Source: Poronia punctata
Lineage: Eukaryota; Ascomycota; Sordariomycetes; Xylariales; Xylariaceae
Reading direction: 5' to 3'
DNA length: 64,000 nucleotides
Assembly (NCBI GenBank): GCA_022579005.1
Contig: MU401534.1
Location: 94,039-158,038, forward strand
The notes under the pieces were generated by a model. That model saw only the letters and a program-made list of their open reading frames with translations. It did not search any database and was not told the DNA's origin. Positions 1 through 10,329 of this stretch are shown here, in pieces. Position numbers and translations under genes: made by a program. The stretch's first letter is position 1; each line of letters opens with the position of its first letter.

Positions 1-850
1 TGTTCTAGGTCTCTCTGCATTTATGACTCCTTGCTATTCTTAACCGCGGCTACGGAGGACACAACAGGATCTATGCGTTTACAAGGCCCAAACCATTGCC
101 TTTTGACATAAAAGTGGGGTATATGTATTGTGACAAATCGCAGTGCCTAGGTAGTAGGTACCTTATTTTTGTGATAAGAGCCCGCGTTGGAGAAATAACA
201 CGCCAATGGCACGTGGGAATGCTGAGCTAGACGCCGGAGCCTTTACAGGTTGCGGAAGACGCGGCCCATTGCTCGGATACTGTCATACTGACATCTGACA
301 TGCATTGTTGTATGACATTTACAAGCGGCTGGGAATAAAGGAATATGCAGAGGTAGTGGTGTGTACGTTGGTCGCAACCAACATGTTACCATGCCCCATC
401 CCGGGTACTATCTCAGGCCTTGTATTGTACCTATTGGTCAGACGCAGGAGGTCGGTTATCCAGACAGTGCGGTACGGTGTAATATGGACGGTGGATTCTC
501 GTCCAGGGGGGTGGGTGTACCTTTTTTAGCTGTTGGTCTGTTGCCTTGCATTTCTTATTTACGTCCAACACAGAGTTAAGTACTCATACTTATTTTGCTA
601 TTTACCAAGTATGGCAAGTTAATATGTCTTATATACATATAAATTGAGGTAGGTACACTCCATGTCAAGTTTCCATAGTTCCCTGCCAAAGGCAGCCAAC
701 GCAAATGCATCCCTGCACCTGCCCTGCCCTCGCCCTCGCCTCCTAACCTTGGACTTTTATCGTCAACATTCTATTCCGCATCTCCTTACCCTCTCTCGTC
801 TTCTTCTCTCCCGTCCCATTTTGTATGGCCTTGGAACTAACTTGCTACCT
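1..850. other. Intergenic, no gene supported
   Basis: Short overlapping ORFs of 72-74 codons occur around 305-579, but none shows a recognisable domain, signal peptide or splice structure. The stretch just before 851 is pyrimidine-rich, as expected of a fungal 5' leader for the following P450 gene. Confidence 0.5.
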
Positions 851-2562
851 ATGGCTATCCTTCAAATCTTTCTAACCACAGTGCTTTTGGCCGCCCTGCT
901 GACGATCGGAGGTGCCATACGCCGTTTGTTCCTTCACCCCTTGGCTCATATTCCTGGCCCAAGACTCGCCGCTCTCACCTGGTGGTATGAATTCTATTTC
1001 GACGTCATTCAACCTGGTAAATATGTCTTTAAAATCCAGCAGCTGCACAAACAATACGGTAAGGCCAATACGTGCGCAAGTGTAAGTCTACAGCGCAGCA
1101 TCACTGATCTACCTACCTCGCAGGACCAATCATCCGTGTCACCCCGGACGAGATTCACATCTCTGATGTTGGATTTCTCGACACAATCTATGCCCCTTCT
1201 TCGTCCCCGAGAGACAAGTATGAGTACCAACTGAGAACTCTGCGGGTTCCCGGTGGAGTTGGCACTACTGCCAGTCTTGACGCCCATCGCAGACGACGTG
1301 AAGCTCTGGCTCCATTCTTCAGCAAACGCAATGTGACCCTCCTTGAGCCGACGATTACGGAGAAAGTTCAACAGCTTTGTCAATTGCTGTCGAAACATGC
1401 CTCCGAACAGACGCCAGTTAATCTTTCGGATGTCTTCTTCGCCTTCTCCAATGAGTAAGATCTCTTAACATTCGGGACAAAGAATGACCCTCCTAACAGA
1501 GGCTAGTGTTGTCAATAACTTCTTGTTCTCTCAGAGAACAGACGCCCTTTCGGATGAACAGAAAGCGGCCACATTACGCCATAACAGCTACGAGCTCATG
1601 ATGGGAATTCATTTCAACAAGCACTTCCCCTTCATCCCCGACTTCCTAGAATCCCTCCCGGAATTCATCAGCAAGCCTATTATGCCACCTGGATTGCTTG
1701 ATATGCTAGACCTATTTGACGTATGCGTTGCCCTGAGAACTATTGGCATCGTGTTCTAATGCTAAAGACGCAGCGAGTCCGAGCCGAACTGGTAGGCATC
1801 ATCAAAGCCAAAGCTTCTGGGGCCGGTAGCGACTCGTCGAGTGCAAAATCTGTATATCATACTGTGCTCGACAATCCTACTTTGCCCGCACCAGAGAAGG
1901 CTTTACTCCGGCTTGAGCAAGAAGGTGCACTCCTGGTTCTCGCAGGAACCGAATCACCAGCCAAGTCCCTCAACCTGATATTCTACCATCTGCTGGCCAA
2001 TAGACAGATCATGAGCAAGCTACGACAAGAACTCAGCACCGTCGCACAACCAGCGTCGTGGACCCAACTTGAGCGACTGCCATATCTCACCGCGGTCATC
2101 GAGGAAGGTCACCGTCTCTCCTTTGGTGTCACGGCCAGAACGGCACGTATCGCTCGGGAAACACTTATATACAGCCCTACATCTCATGCGGCTTACTCTT
2201 CGAACATTGGAAAGTCGTACAAGATTCCCGCCGGTACTCCCATGAGCACAACGACCTTGAGCGCCCATACCGCGCCGAGTGTTTTCCCCCGCCCATTCGT
2301 CTTCGACCCGGAACGCTGGCTCGGTGACGAGGGCCGCAAGCTCCAGAAATACCACATGTCATTTGGTAAAGGCAGCAGAAAGTGCCTTGGCATCGAGCTG
2401 GCCCGTGCCGAGATGTATCTGGTGACTGCAGCCCTGGTTCAGGGTTTTGACATGAATTTGCGGAAGACTGAGGCGAGCGATGTGGCATTTGCCCATGATT
2501 ATCATGTTTCAATGCCGAGCAGTCGGTTCAAGGGGTTGGAGGCTACGGTGACTGCCCTGTGA
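851..2562 (+). CDS. Cytochrome P450 monooxygenase (trichodiene-oxygenase-like class)
   Basis: Heme-thiolate monooxygenase, probably ER-anchored, oxidising a small molecule. Exons 851-1058, 1124-1454, 1507-1720 and 1774-2562 give 513 residues, normal for the family. The start at 851 begins a hydrophobic anchor (residues ~2-22) followed by the Pro-rich hinge HIPGPRLAA. Exon 2 carries the [11 protein letters not shown] segment typical of fungal P450s near trichodiene oxygenases. The I-helix motif is AGTES, the ExxR pair is in EEGHR, PERW follows, and the heme loop is [10 protein letters not shown] with the Cys ligand. Intron 2 has two possible AG acceptors; only the one ending at 1506 keeps frame and gives the expected ...NDVVNNFLF... 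join. All key residues are present, so it looks functional. It lies 2.8 kb from the RiPP-like cluster and could act with it, but nothing in the sequence proves that. Family assignment is secure; the substrate is unknown. Confidence 0.9.
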
Positions 2563-3715
2563 GGAAGTGAAACATGGTTTCAATGGCTAAAGTATTAATC
2601 ATTAAGCAAAGAAGTGCAACTTTAGATATCATTACCTTGCATAGTTTGCAGGTAATGAAAACGATGCTTTGAGGGTCTAAATTGTATAGAAACTTCCAAG
2701 TTGTATACCTAGCCTCTAGGTGACTATATCTGTGCTTTTAAGAGCAGCTCTATATGCTTACTTTTAAACTATAAAAAAGGCTTAAAACTATTTTATAACA
2801 TAAATTAAAGCTAACTCTATTTATCCTTACCTATTAAGCATTAGTCTACCTACTTGATTAAAGGTTTGCAATAACACTATGATAACCAAAATGTACACGT
2901 AGTGCTTAAGAGAAAATGCCAAGATCTTATGTACGTCTCCCCAAATCTAGGTGGTGTGTGCGGGAACGTGACACACATACTGTACCAGGGCCCAGGGGCT
3001 GGTTGGGGCTAACTTGGCCTGAGACTGACACCGTACCTCCCTCCACATCAGGAGGCTGTAGGACATCAGCGCGGTAGGACGTGGATGTGGCACTCTGTCA
3101 AGCTTTAATATGCACTCGCCTTAGCCGATGCTGCGTCAAGGTTACTCTCAACCCCAATACAAGAGCGAAGGCCGCTTGTGCCTCAGACCTACATCTACTT
3201 CTGTCTTCCATGCCTTGATGCCATCCAAACAGTCACCTCACGTCGGCCGTTGGTCGTTGGTCCGACTCCCGAGGTCGTTGGTCGTTGGTCGTTGGTCGTT
3301 GGTCGTTGGTCGTTAAACCGACGCGCCAGTCCTGCCCACTGCACGCAGGCGGCAGCAGTACTACCACCCACCAAGGATCCTCGTACCGGTCAACTACAAG
3401 AATTTCCGGTGGCCATACAGCCACAATATGAGGTGCCGACATGAGCGAAGCATCTATGCCCCTCTACTAATTGCCTTCTGGACTTGGGTGTATTTGAAAA
3501 AGCACCCCCGGATCCTACGCTTATCATTATACGAGTATGTTAATAAATTCTCGTGTGACTTTCTCCCAAGGTTCTAATGTTTTTCTGATTTTCTTCGTCA
3601 GGCACCCTGGAAAAGTAGAAAGGTCCTTCGTGCAGCAGTGTTTGAGTTGCAGGCTTCCTGATGCTCGACAGGACTTCAGCAGCTGCTTCCCCGGTATCCA
3701 AACACCACCGTCAAC
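2563..3715. other. Intergenic region with an AT-rich patch
   Basis: No gene recognised. About 2740-2850 is rich in TA and TTA steps, like a small RIP-type relic. A heptamer tandem repeat lies at 3273-3314 (listed separately). Confidence 0.5.
3273..3314. repeat. Perfect 7-bp tandem repeat, six copies
   Basis: Six uninterrupted copies of GGTCGTT (42 nt), with two further degenerate copies just upstream (3244-3262) separated by an interruption. It lies in intergenic DNA between the P450 and the rhodopsin-domain gene. Confidence 0.95.
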
Positions 3716-5142
3716 ATGGACGGCCCTCCAGTCATGACAGATTATTATACCACTCCGGCATCAATCATCTTCATCAGCATCTTCTTTCCCATCCTCGGCG
3801 CCACTTGTGTAGCTCTACGTTTCTACACTAGAGCCAAGGCGAAGAGTGCGTTTTGGTGGGACGACTGGCTATGTATTTCAGCGCTGGTATGCACACGCAA
3901 TATATTCCGGTCCGTTCAAAGTACAGGCTAACTAATGCTGGCCAGATTTTCGAGCTTGCGATGGCGGGGCTCCTGATATGGGGTGCTTCGAAGAAGGCGC
4001 TGGGGCGGCATCTTCCTGTCTCAACTGACCCAGGTCCAGACGCATATCTGTTCTTTACCTCGCCCCAACAAATCATTCTGCAGCAAGTATGTATCCGGCG
4101 ATCAAGATAATCGCGCCACTTGGAAGAAAATTTTACCAACGCTTGTTACAGATCCAGTATTTCTTCGACCTCATTGGAGTTTTTGCCTTTGGGTCGCTCA
4201 AGCTCAGCATCCTGTTCTTCTACCGCAAGATCTTCTGCGTCAGCAACCCACACAAGGATGCCTTCAACATCATTACAGCTTCCATGATCGCAATAGTTAT
4301 CGTCTGGACTTTGAGTTTCGGGATCGGGGCCATCTTTCTCTGCGGAGCTCGTCCTGCATACGCGTGGGCGCCCGTGGCTCATGTTGCGGAGCATTGTCCT
4401 GCGCAGCTACAGTTTCTCGAGGCATATGCCATATCCGATTTCATTGTGGATTTTTTTATCTGGTCGCTCCCAATTCCCAAAATCTGGGGGTTGCACATGT
4501 CTGTTAGCAAGAGATTGAGCGTCATCGCCATCTTTCTCGTCGGTGTACTGTAAGTTGTCCGGGCCTTTTCCCTCTCTCCTGGATAGCAGGTTGGAGCTGT
4601 GAATCATGACTAACATGATGGATAGCACAATCGCTGCTTCCGGCGCGAGAATGGCCATCTACATCATTTACGTCGTCAACGCATTTGCCCAATCCGACGG
4701 CGAAAGTACGGATCTCCTCCCCGATCCCCTGCTCACCTAAGAATACTAACATCCGGCAGAAATTATCACCTACCTCCTCTTCTGGACCATGATAGAATGC
4801 GGTCTCGGACTTATGGTAGTATGTCTACCTGCGCTACGTGCCCCCATGCGCACCTTCTTCACTGCCATCTCGCCTGGCTCGCTGATCAGCGGCATCAAAT
4901 CCGCCTTCACAACGCGCTCGCTGAAGAGCGAGGGGAGTCTAGAAGCAGGTTTCTACCGGCTCGATGGTGTCAATCAGTCGCACAAACCGTCGGCTTCTGA
5001 TTGGAGTCGCTATGTGCCGACGGAGGGGGCGCTGCATACGTGTACTTCTGTCGTTGGACCCACCGACTCTGATAATTTGGCGAGACAGGTGAAGCCGATG
5101 AATGGAGCAATTCATGTTCGGAGTGAGATCCGGCAGTATTGA
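3716..5142 (+). CDS. Rhodopsin-domain (PTH11-related) integral membrane protein
   Basis: Seven-helix-type membrane protein of the large fungal family formerly DUF-labelled and now called Fung_rhodopsin, related to Magnaporthe PTH11; a role in surface sensing is known only for some members. Five exons, 3716-3886, 3946-4086, 4152-4549, 4626-4705 and 4760-5142, give 390 residues. Family marks are the first helix (ASIIFISIFFPILGATCVALRF at residues ~12-33), the WWDDWLC motif after it, a YFFDLIG...KLSILFFYRKIF helix pair, and MIECGLGLMVVCLPALRAP in the last exon, followed by a hydrophilic C-terminal tail. A second in-frame ATG at 3734 is an alternative start. It ends 242 bp from the convergent UstYa-like gene. 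Family call is firm; ligand and role cannot be read from sequence. Confidence 0.85.
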
Positions 5143-5383
5143 GGGAAGCTCTAAGACGTCTCGAAATGGTTCTGTCATGCTGTATATAGCATTTTCTCGC
5201 AAGTCGTAATAAAGCAAGAGCCATGTTTACATTTTCCAGCCGCTCCTCAACTACTTGAATACGAAGAGGGGCGCATCCCCCATAAAAGGAGCCGTCTACT
5301 TGCATAGTATTAGACTTAAAAGGAGGTTAAAAAGATTAATCAAGTTCCTATCAACTGCCGCATTCCACCTACACATTCACAAT

Positions 5384-6202
5384 TCACAGCCCCTCAAGAT
5401 CCGCGCAATGGCCAGTAGGCCAACAAGCCGTATGCTCCTTCGCAAACTCCGTCAAAGCATCCCAGTCACGACACAGCCGAAACTGACCATCCCCTGTCAG
5501 CTTCGACTGATAGGGCGCATACAGCGGCGTATCATTCGCGCGGCATTGAATCTCTTGCCGAAGCGCATCGTAGCAATGATTGATATGGATGGCTTTCTCG
5601 TCCACGGACTTGCCTGTCATCAGGTCCTGGATGACTTGCCGCAGGTATATCTGCTCGCACGGTTAGTTTGAATTTTTTTTTTTTTTTTTTGGAAATCCCG
5701 GAGATGGTTTGAGCTGTTACTGGAGGGAGGGGGGTTATTTTGTTGCATACCACGCAGTGCAGCTCGTGAAAGCCTGCAAGTACATAAACCCCCTTCTCCG
5801 CGTCGTCGGGGAAGTCCTCGGCGACAGGGAGGCCAGCGCGTGCGGCCTCGCGGTGCGGAATGGCGACGAACCCGTTGGTGGTGAAGCGGCTCCATGCGAC
5901 GTCCGATATGGATTGGTTCACGTTGCCGTATTCCGTGTAGGTGTGGAACTCTCTCCACGATTTCCCTCGCGAGTATATGCCAGCTTTCAGATCTTTCTTT
6001 TAGTGTCCAATTTTTTGGGGGGGGGGGAGGGGGAGCGTGTCGAAATTTATTTCAACAACTTACTGAAGCCATGGTCGTCGACTGCGAGCTGCAGCCGCCG
6101 GATTTGCGTGTATAGAGAGACGTTGCAGGTGACGAGGAGTAGGCAGAGGAGAACCAGCGGTGTGGGCTGGAGAAGGAATGGGGGACGTCTTGAGGATTCC
6201 AT
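5384..6202 (-). CDS. UstYa-like oxidase (DUF3328), first copy
   Basis: Putative peptide-modifying oxidase. UstYa/UstYb-type proteins cyclise ribosomal peptides in ustiloxin, phomopsin and asperipin pathways and are type II membrane proteins. Exons read on the minus strand are 6202-6064, 5983-5751 and 5650-5384, giving 212 residues, somewhat short but within the family range. The N-terminus has one membrane segment (PLVLLCLLLVTCNVSLY). Exon 2 has the family stretch EYGNVNQSISDVAW...GFVAIP. The two diagnostic HxxHC motifs are HELHC (end of exon 2) and HINHC (exon 3), followed by GDGQFRLCRDWDAL. The only ATG for exon 1 is at 6202. The introns contain long poly-G (6017-6027) and poly-A/T (5671-5690) runs. 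It is divergent from the repeat-peptide gene at 7055, sharing an 850-bp intergenic region with it. Family call is strong; the reaction is inferred. Confidence 0.88.
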
Positions 6203-7054
6203 GGAGTGCTGGTTTTCCCGGTTCGTCGTCGGCGGTGGAGGTCCTTTCAAATTGAATCTGATAATTGACGTCGCTTCAGGGGCCCAGGGGCCAGGAGGGG
6301 TTGTTGCGATAGCTGTTCAGCAGATCATCAGATGCAGGTTCCGACTTTCAAGTTTCGCGGAACTGGGAACCAATTGCAGAAGACATGACATGCGACCGAA
6401 GTAGGTACCCTTTACTTGAGAAACTAGGGCCAACAAACCTGCTCCCGATCTTTATTCCCTGCCAAACGCTCCGTTTTGAGCCTCCAGTGCACGTATACCT
6501 AGGTTACCTACCTTAGGTAAGTAAAAGTAAGTACCCGGTGTCCATGTTACTATAAGGTAGACCGATGCACCTTAGTGGAGTACAAGTGTTTGCCGCGCGC
6601 CAACATGTTACATTGCAGGTCCTCTCGGAATACTTGCAAGTTGCAACCAACAGAGCAAGATTTTTCCATCCACCCTCTTCGGGCTGACATCTACCTAAGG
6701 TAGGTAGGGAGGGTTATTTCAAATGGTTACTTTGCTTTGGCCGTAATACTACCCTTCAACGTCAGCCTCTGGGGGGTTTAAAGTGTAAAGTGCTACCGGG
6801 CCTTTCGGGATCAGGGATTCAGAGTCACCAGACATTGTGTTCTAATGCAACGTTTTGATATAACGTGAGTGAGTACCACCCAGCCAGCCTGTAGGCTGTG
6901 AGGTGTGAAAGACCTATCTATCTATGAATAGTACTTCCTATATTACAGGGTGAGTTTGCACCCATCCGCAAGTCCACTGTCCACATCGGCAAGAAACTCG
7001 ACAACGCAAACTTCAAGCCCGCTCCATCAACCGTCTTCTAACTTACACGTAATC
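6203..7054. other. Shared upstream region of the UstYa-like gene and the precursor peptide gene
   Basis: Divergent intergenic region of about 850 bp between the two starts. It contains several TACCTA/TAGGTA-type blocks (6500-6530, 6690-6710) that are also common elsewhere in the intergenic DNA of this window. No specific regulator site can be named. Confidence 0.5.
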
Positions 7055-7313
7055 ATGAATTTCTTCCTCATCTCCCTTGCCAGTCTTGGCATGATCAGTC
7101 AAGTCGTAGCTCTGCCACGTGCAGGTATGTTGATTGTGCGGGTCCGAATTCGTATCCTTCTTGGCTGACGAGAATCTAGGAGCAAGCGGTATGGCTCCCG
7201 CCGGCGAGGCCTTCAGTCCCAGTGAAGAATCTGTCGATGGTACCCAAATCGCCGAGGGCTGGAAACGTAACGAAGAAGCCGTCGACGGTACTCAGATTGC
7301 CGAGGGCTGGTAA
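7055..7313 (+). CDS. Secreted repeat precursor peptide, dikaritin-type RiPP candidate
   Basis: Candidate ribosomal peptide precursor. Exons 7055-7124 and 7180-7313 give 67 residues. Residues 1-19 form a signal peptide (MNFFLISLASLGMISQVVA). Then come a short linker and two repeats, EESVDGTQIAEGW (residues 39-51) and EEAVDGTQIAEGW (55-67), separated by Lys52-Arg53-Asn54; Lys-Arg is a Kex2 cleavage pair. Over the 30 nt coding VDGTQIAEGW the copies differ at four positions, all silent third bases, which suggests selection on the peptide. It lies between two UstYa-like genes, as expected for a dikaritin cluster. The repeat has no Tyr; Ile and a terminal Trp are the obvious candidates for cross-linking. 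The last codons are followed by TAA that also forms a GTAAGC donor-like string, but no further repeat copy is seen downstream. Alternatives are a Kex2-processed signalling peptide (KEP) or a pheromone-like precursor; the Cys/GQP features of alpha-type pheromones are absent. Confidence 0.75.
7224..7310 (+). repeat. Two 39-bp coding repeats of the precursor peptide
   Basis: Copy 1 is 7224-7262 and copy 2 is 7272-7310, separated by nine bases coding Lys-Arg-Asn. They encode EE-S/A-VDGTQIAEGW. The only amino-acid difference is Ser versus Ala; the remaining base changes are silent third positions. Confidence 0.9.
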
Positions 7314-7616
7314 GCCATCTTCGGCTGTGTAGTTGGAACTTGGGGACGCGGGGATATGATTTCAAAACCGGCATATATATGAGACTGTACGGGTGGCCTG
7401 TATGTCAGGAAGGCCTTCAAACATTTTGCGGAAGGAAGGTACAGTCTTTCGAAGGGGAAAAACAGCATGATTGGGGAGAATTCGGGAAGTGTATGATCTA
7501 TTTGATTTAGTTTTGTTGTGTCTTGGAGCGAATCAAATCTTCATAACTGCTCTGGACAGCTTGACTTCCTCCTCTCTACATACCACACTGTACATTGTCC
7601 GCAACCAAACAAACCC

Positions 7617-8540
7617 TCACAAGACTCCCGATATGCCATCATCGATGATCTCGCAGTGATTGAAATGATCAAACAACGGAACTGGATGATCACCGTCTGC
7701 ATAGCACGCCGTATTCTCTCTCGCCCACTTCTTCCTGCTGTCCCAATCAACACATTTCCGCAACTGCCCATCCCCCGTCTCGTTGCGACCCCAAGTGTAT
7801 AGCAAAGTATCCCCCGAGTTACCGCACATCACATATTGCAACAAACTATCGAAACAATGCATCGAGTGCGGCACTGGTACACTTGGGGTCTTGCCCGAGA
7901 CGAGTTCGGTGAGGGTCTTACGGATGATAGTGAGACAGTGGAGCTGATGATATCTACATAGAAACAAACGTCAACAACTGGTGCTGCGTTTACGAGGGAG
8001 GGGGATGGAGAGAGGAGAGACCGACGCATCGATAATGTAGACACCTTTTGAAGAATCCGAAGGAAGGCTCATGCTGGCTGGGAGATTGTGCTCCGTAGCC
8101 CACGTATGATTGACAGCTACGAATCCAAACGCAGGCACAATTCGATCCCAGGCCGCATCGACAGCGTCCTTGGCTCCCGGGTCTTTGGAGCTGTAGACAC
8201 CGGAGACCCAATGGAATTGTCTCCAGCGCTCATCGTCCGATGTCAGACCTTGTGGATATGAGCTACTATCTCCCTGTCACGGAGTTGACGGACGGCACTT
8301 ACGATAGTCTTGGACCTGTACCCCTGTCCCCCCTCCAAATGGCTTCAGAGAGTGCTCGAACGTGAGGAATGCACACACGATACTGAGACCTAAAATTGCC
8401 AGCTCCCGCCAGCACTTAACCAGGTGCGTGAAGAACCGAGATCCTCGGGCCCTACTTCCAGAAGATGTCTTCTCGCCCGGGTCGTTGTCGTCGCCCAGCA
8501 AGGCGTACCGAGCTGTTGGGAGTCGTAGATTGGGAAACAT
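7617..8540 (-). CDS. UstYa-like oxidase (DUF3328), second copy
   Basis: Second putative peptide-modifying oxidase. Exons on the minus strand are 8540-8303, 8248-8026 and 7953-7617, giving 265 residues, a usual UstYa length. After a hydrophilic N-terminal tail there is one membrane helix (LAILGLSIVCAFLTF, residues ~47-61). Exon 2 contains the ...DAAWDRIVPAFGFVAV family stretch. The split motif is rebuilt at the exon 2/3 junction as GVYIIDAYHQLHC, and the second HxxHC is HSMHC, followed by GDGQLRKCVDW. The exon 2 donor is GTCGGT, a weak site, but it is the only one that keeps frame and restores the motif. It converges with the precursor gene, 304 bp apart. Having two different UstYa-like proteins is typical of ustiloxin-type clusters (UstYa plus UstYb). 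Family firm, reaction inferred. Confidence 0.88.
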
Positions 8541-9992
8541 GATGCTAGAAATAAACCGCCACGCGGCACCTGAAGAAAGGAGGATCCAAGTCTTGCTGAG
8601 GAGACAAGCTGGGATTCGGGCTCACAGAATACGTCCTTGGATAGTCCTTTCGAGACGGTCCTGGTGATGAGGTAGATGGTCCGGGCAGGTACTGTAATTA
8701 GGTGTACATATAGGTACTTTATCTCCAAACCAGGATCCCAATCCTTGGTCTTAGAGATCCATACCGAATACAACCCATCTAGATTCTACTATACCCGATC
8801 TTTACAATTGTGACTGGACTGTTGGTGTACGTGTAGTTATGGTTAGGTCTAGAGGGCACATAGGTCACATCCCCGCGGCGGCACGGTCTTATCTGGTGCA
8901 CGGTCCTAGAGTATCAGCTTGGATGGCCTGGATAGTGCAATACTAAGGACGGAGGGTTTTCTAAAAAAATACAATATACAGGGGCTAAAAGTCATGCACA
9001 TTAGATTCACCGGGGGGGCCGGGTATTTCACGAATCACGAACATCAATAGGGAACCTCTTACCTGTACTCCCTTACTAGGACTTTTTATCTTCTAATTAA
9101 AGGAAAAGGGGCGATATGACTACGACCAACGTGTAAGCACATTTGCCTACCTCTTTATGTACCAATACTTATCTGGGGTTTTTGTCAAGCAAGGCGAGTC
9201 ACTAACCCATAAGGAACAAATAGGCCTAGAGACGAATTCGTTTTAAAAAGCCCTGCTAGGATGCTAGAGATGGATACTTTACTTTCCTATCTTCTGGAAG
9301 AACCATGCATATCATATGCATGTCATATCTCACATTTGGCATTCTACAATGTGGGGTGATTAATGGGATCTAGGTACATAGCTACAGACCAGAAGTCCCC
9401 AATATTGACTGTTGACACATGCAAAGGATTTCGATAATACAGCCTATTTAAGTAAAGGGGGCGTTGGTTTGCCTTGGTTTGCGTTGATTAGTGTGAGTGA
9501 GGGAGGTGTGTTGTTAGCCGTGCTATCAACCGAGCGGCATTTTTGCTACTTAGGTAGGTATGCGAGTGATGTAGTATTATGGCGTTGGCTGTGTTGTTAG
9601 GCATGTTAGTTGCGTAGGTAGGTAAGTAAGTTGGTATGTTGGCTGCGAGGCTAGGATTGTTGGGAACTTGGAACAGGCGAGGTTGGTAGGTAAGGTTATA
9701 GTCACACTAGCGCATGGATTTTCCACCCCTGTTAGGTTATCCAACCGCCAGCCTGCTTCAAATCTCTGGCGAAAACTGGTTGGGTATGTATGTACATACA
9801 TCGGTGTGCAATAGCTGTACTACGAGTACAGTCCCTGGATATATTCTGTGATGGTATTGATGGCATCTCAATTTAACACCGAATAATAAAACTATTTCAG
9901 AATAGAACCAGCATACCGTTAGAAACCCCTGACGAGTTAAATACCAACTGTATTGTCTAGTCAAAGAGTCCTACTGCAATAATTAAAAGATA
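8541..9992. other. Intergenic, no gene supported
   Basis: Only short unrelated ORFs are present. GTAGGTAGGTA-like blocks recur around 9551-9700. Nothing else recognised. Confidence 0.5.
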
Positions 9993-10329
9993 TGCTGCAT
10001 CTGCTGTAGGGTTGGTGCCCCTAGGTATCTCCTGTAGTGCAGTGTCAAGCACCTGTCAACATATGGCACACAGTATAGTTACGTCTCCACTGGCACCGTC
10101 TACCTACCCTTGCCTCAAGAGATTGAAGCTATTCGCAGTTTTGTAACCTTGTAACCTGACGCATTTCATACTCCCTAACCGACCGCCTCAATTAAATTCA
10201 GCCCTTTTACGCCGTTTTCAAAAGCTGCAAAGGGGGGTTTGGGGGTACCTTACGTGGAATTGTTGAGAACTTCAGCACTGTATCAGCTGCCTCAACTGGT
10301 CTAGCACTGCACTACAGTAGATGCAGCAC
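9993..10329. mobile_element. Small inverted-repeat (MITE-like) element, copy 1
   Basis: Ends are a 17-bp terminal inverted repeat: TGCTGCATCTGCTGTAG at 9993-10009 against CTACAGTAGATGCAGCA at 10313-10329, one mismatch. The interior shares the segment around 10101-10160 (TACCTACCCTTGCCTC, then ATTGAAGCTATTC) and the CTGTATCAGCTG stretch with copy 2 at 15358-15894. It has no coding capacity, so it is probably a non-autonomous DNA transposon. I see no clear target duplication here. Confidence 0.75.

Noticed and set aside
5709..6404. 231-codon plus-strand ORF
   Set aside because: Lies antisense to the UstYa-like gene and crosses its intron poly-G and poly-C runs; the minus-strand model carries the conserved motifs.
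7055..7313. Alpha-factor-type pheromone precursor
   Set aside because: Repeats end in Trp and use a Kex2 site, but lack the N-terminal Trp/Cys and GQP core of ascomycete alpha pheromones; the UstYa-like neighbours favour a RiPP.
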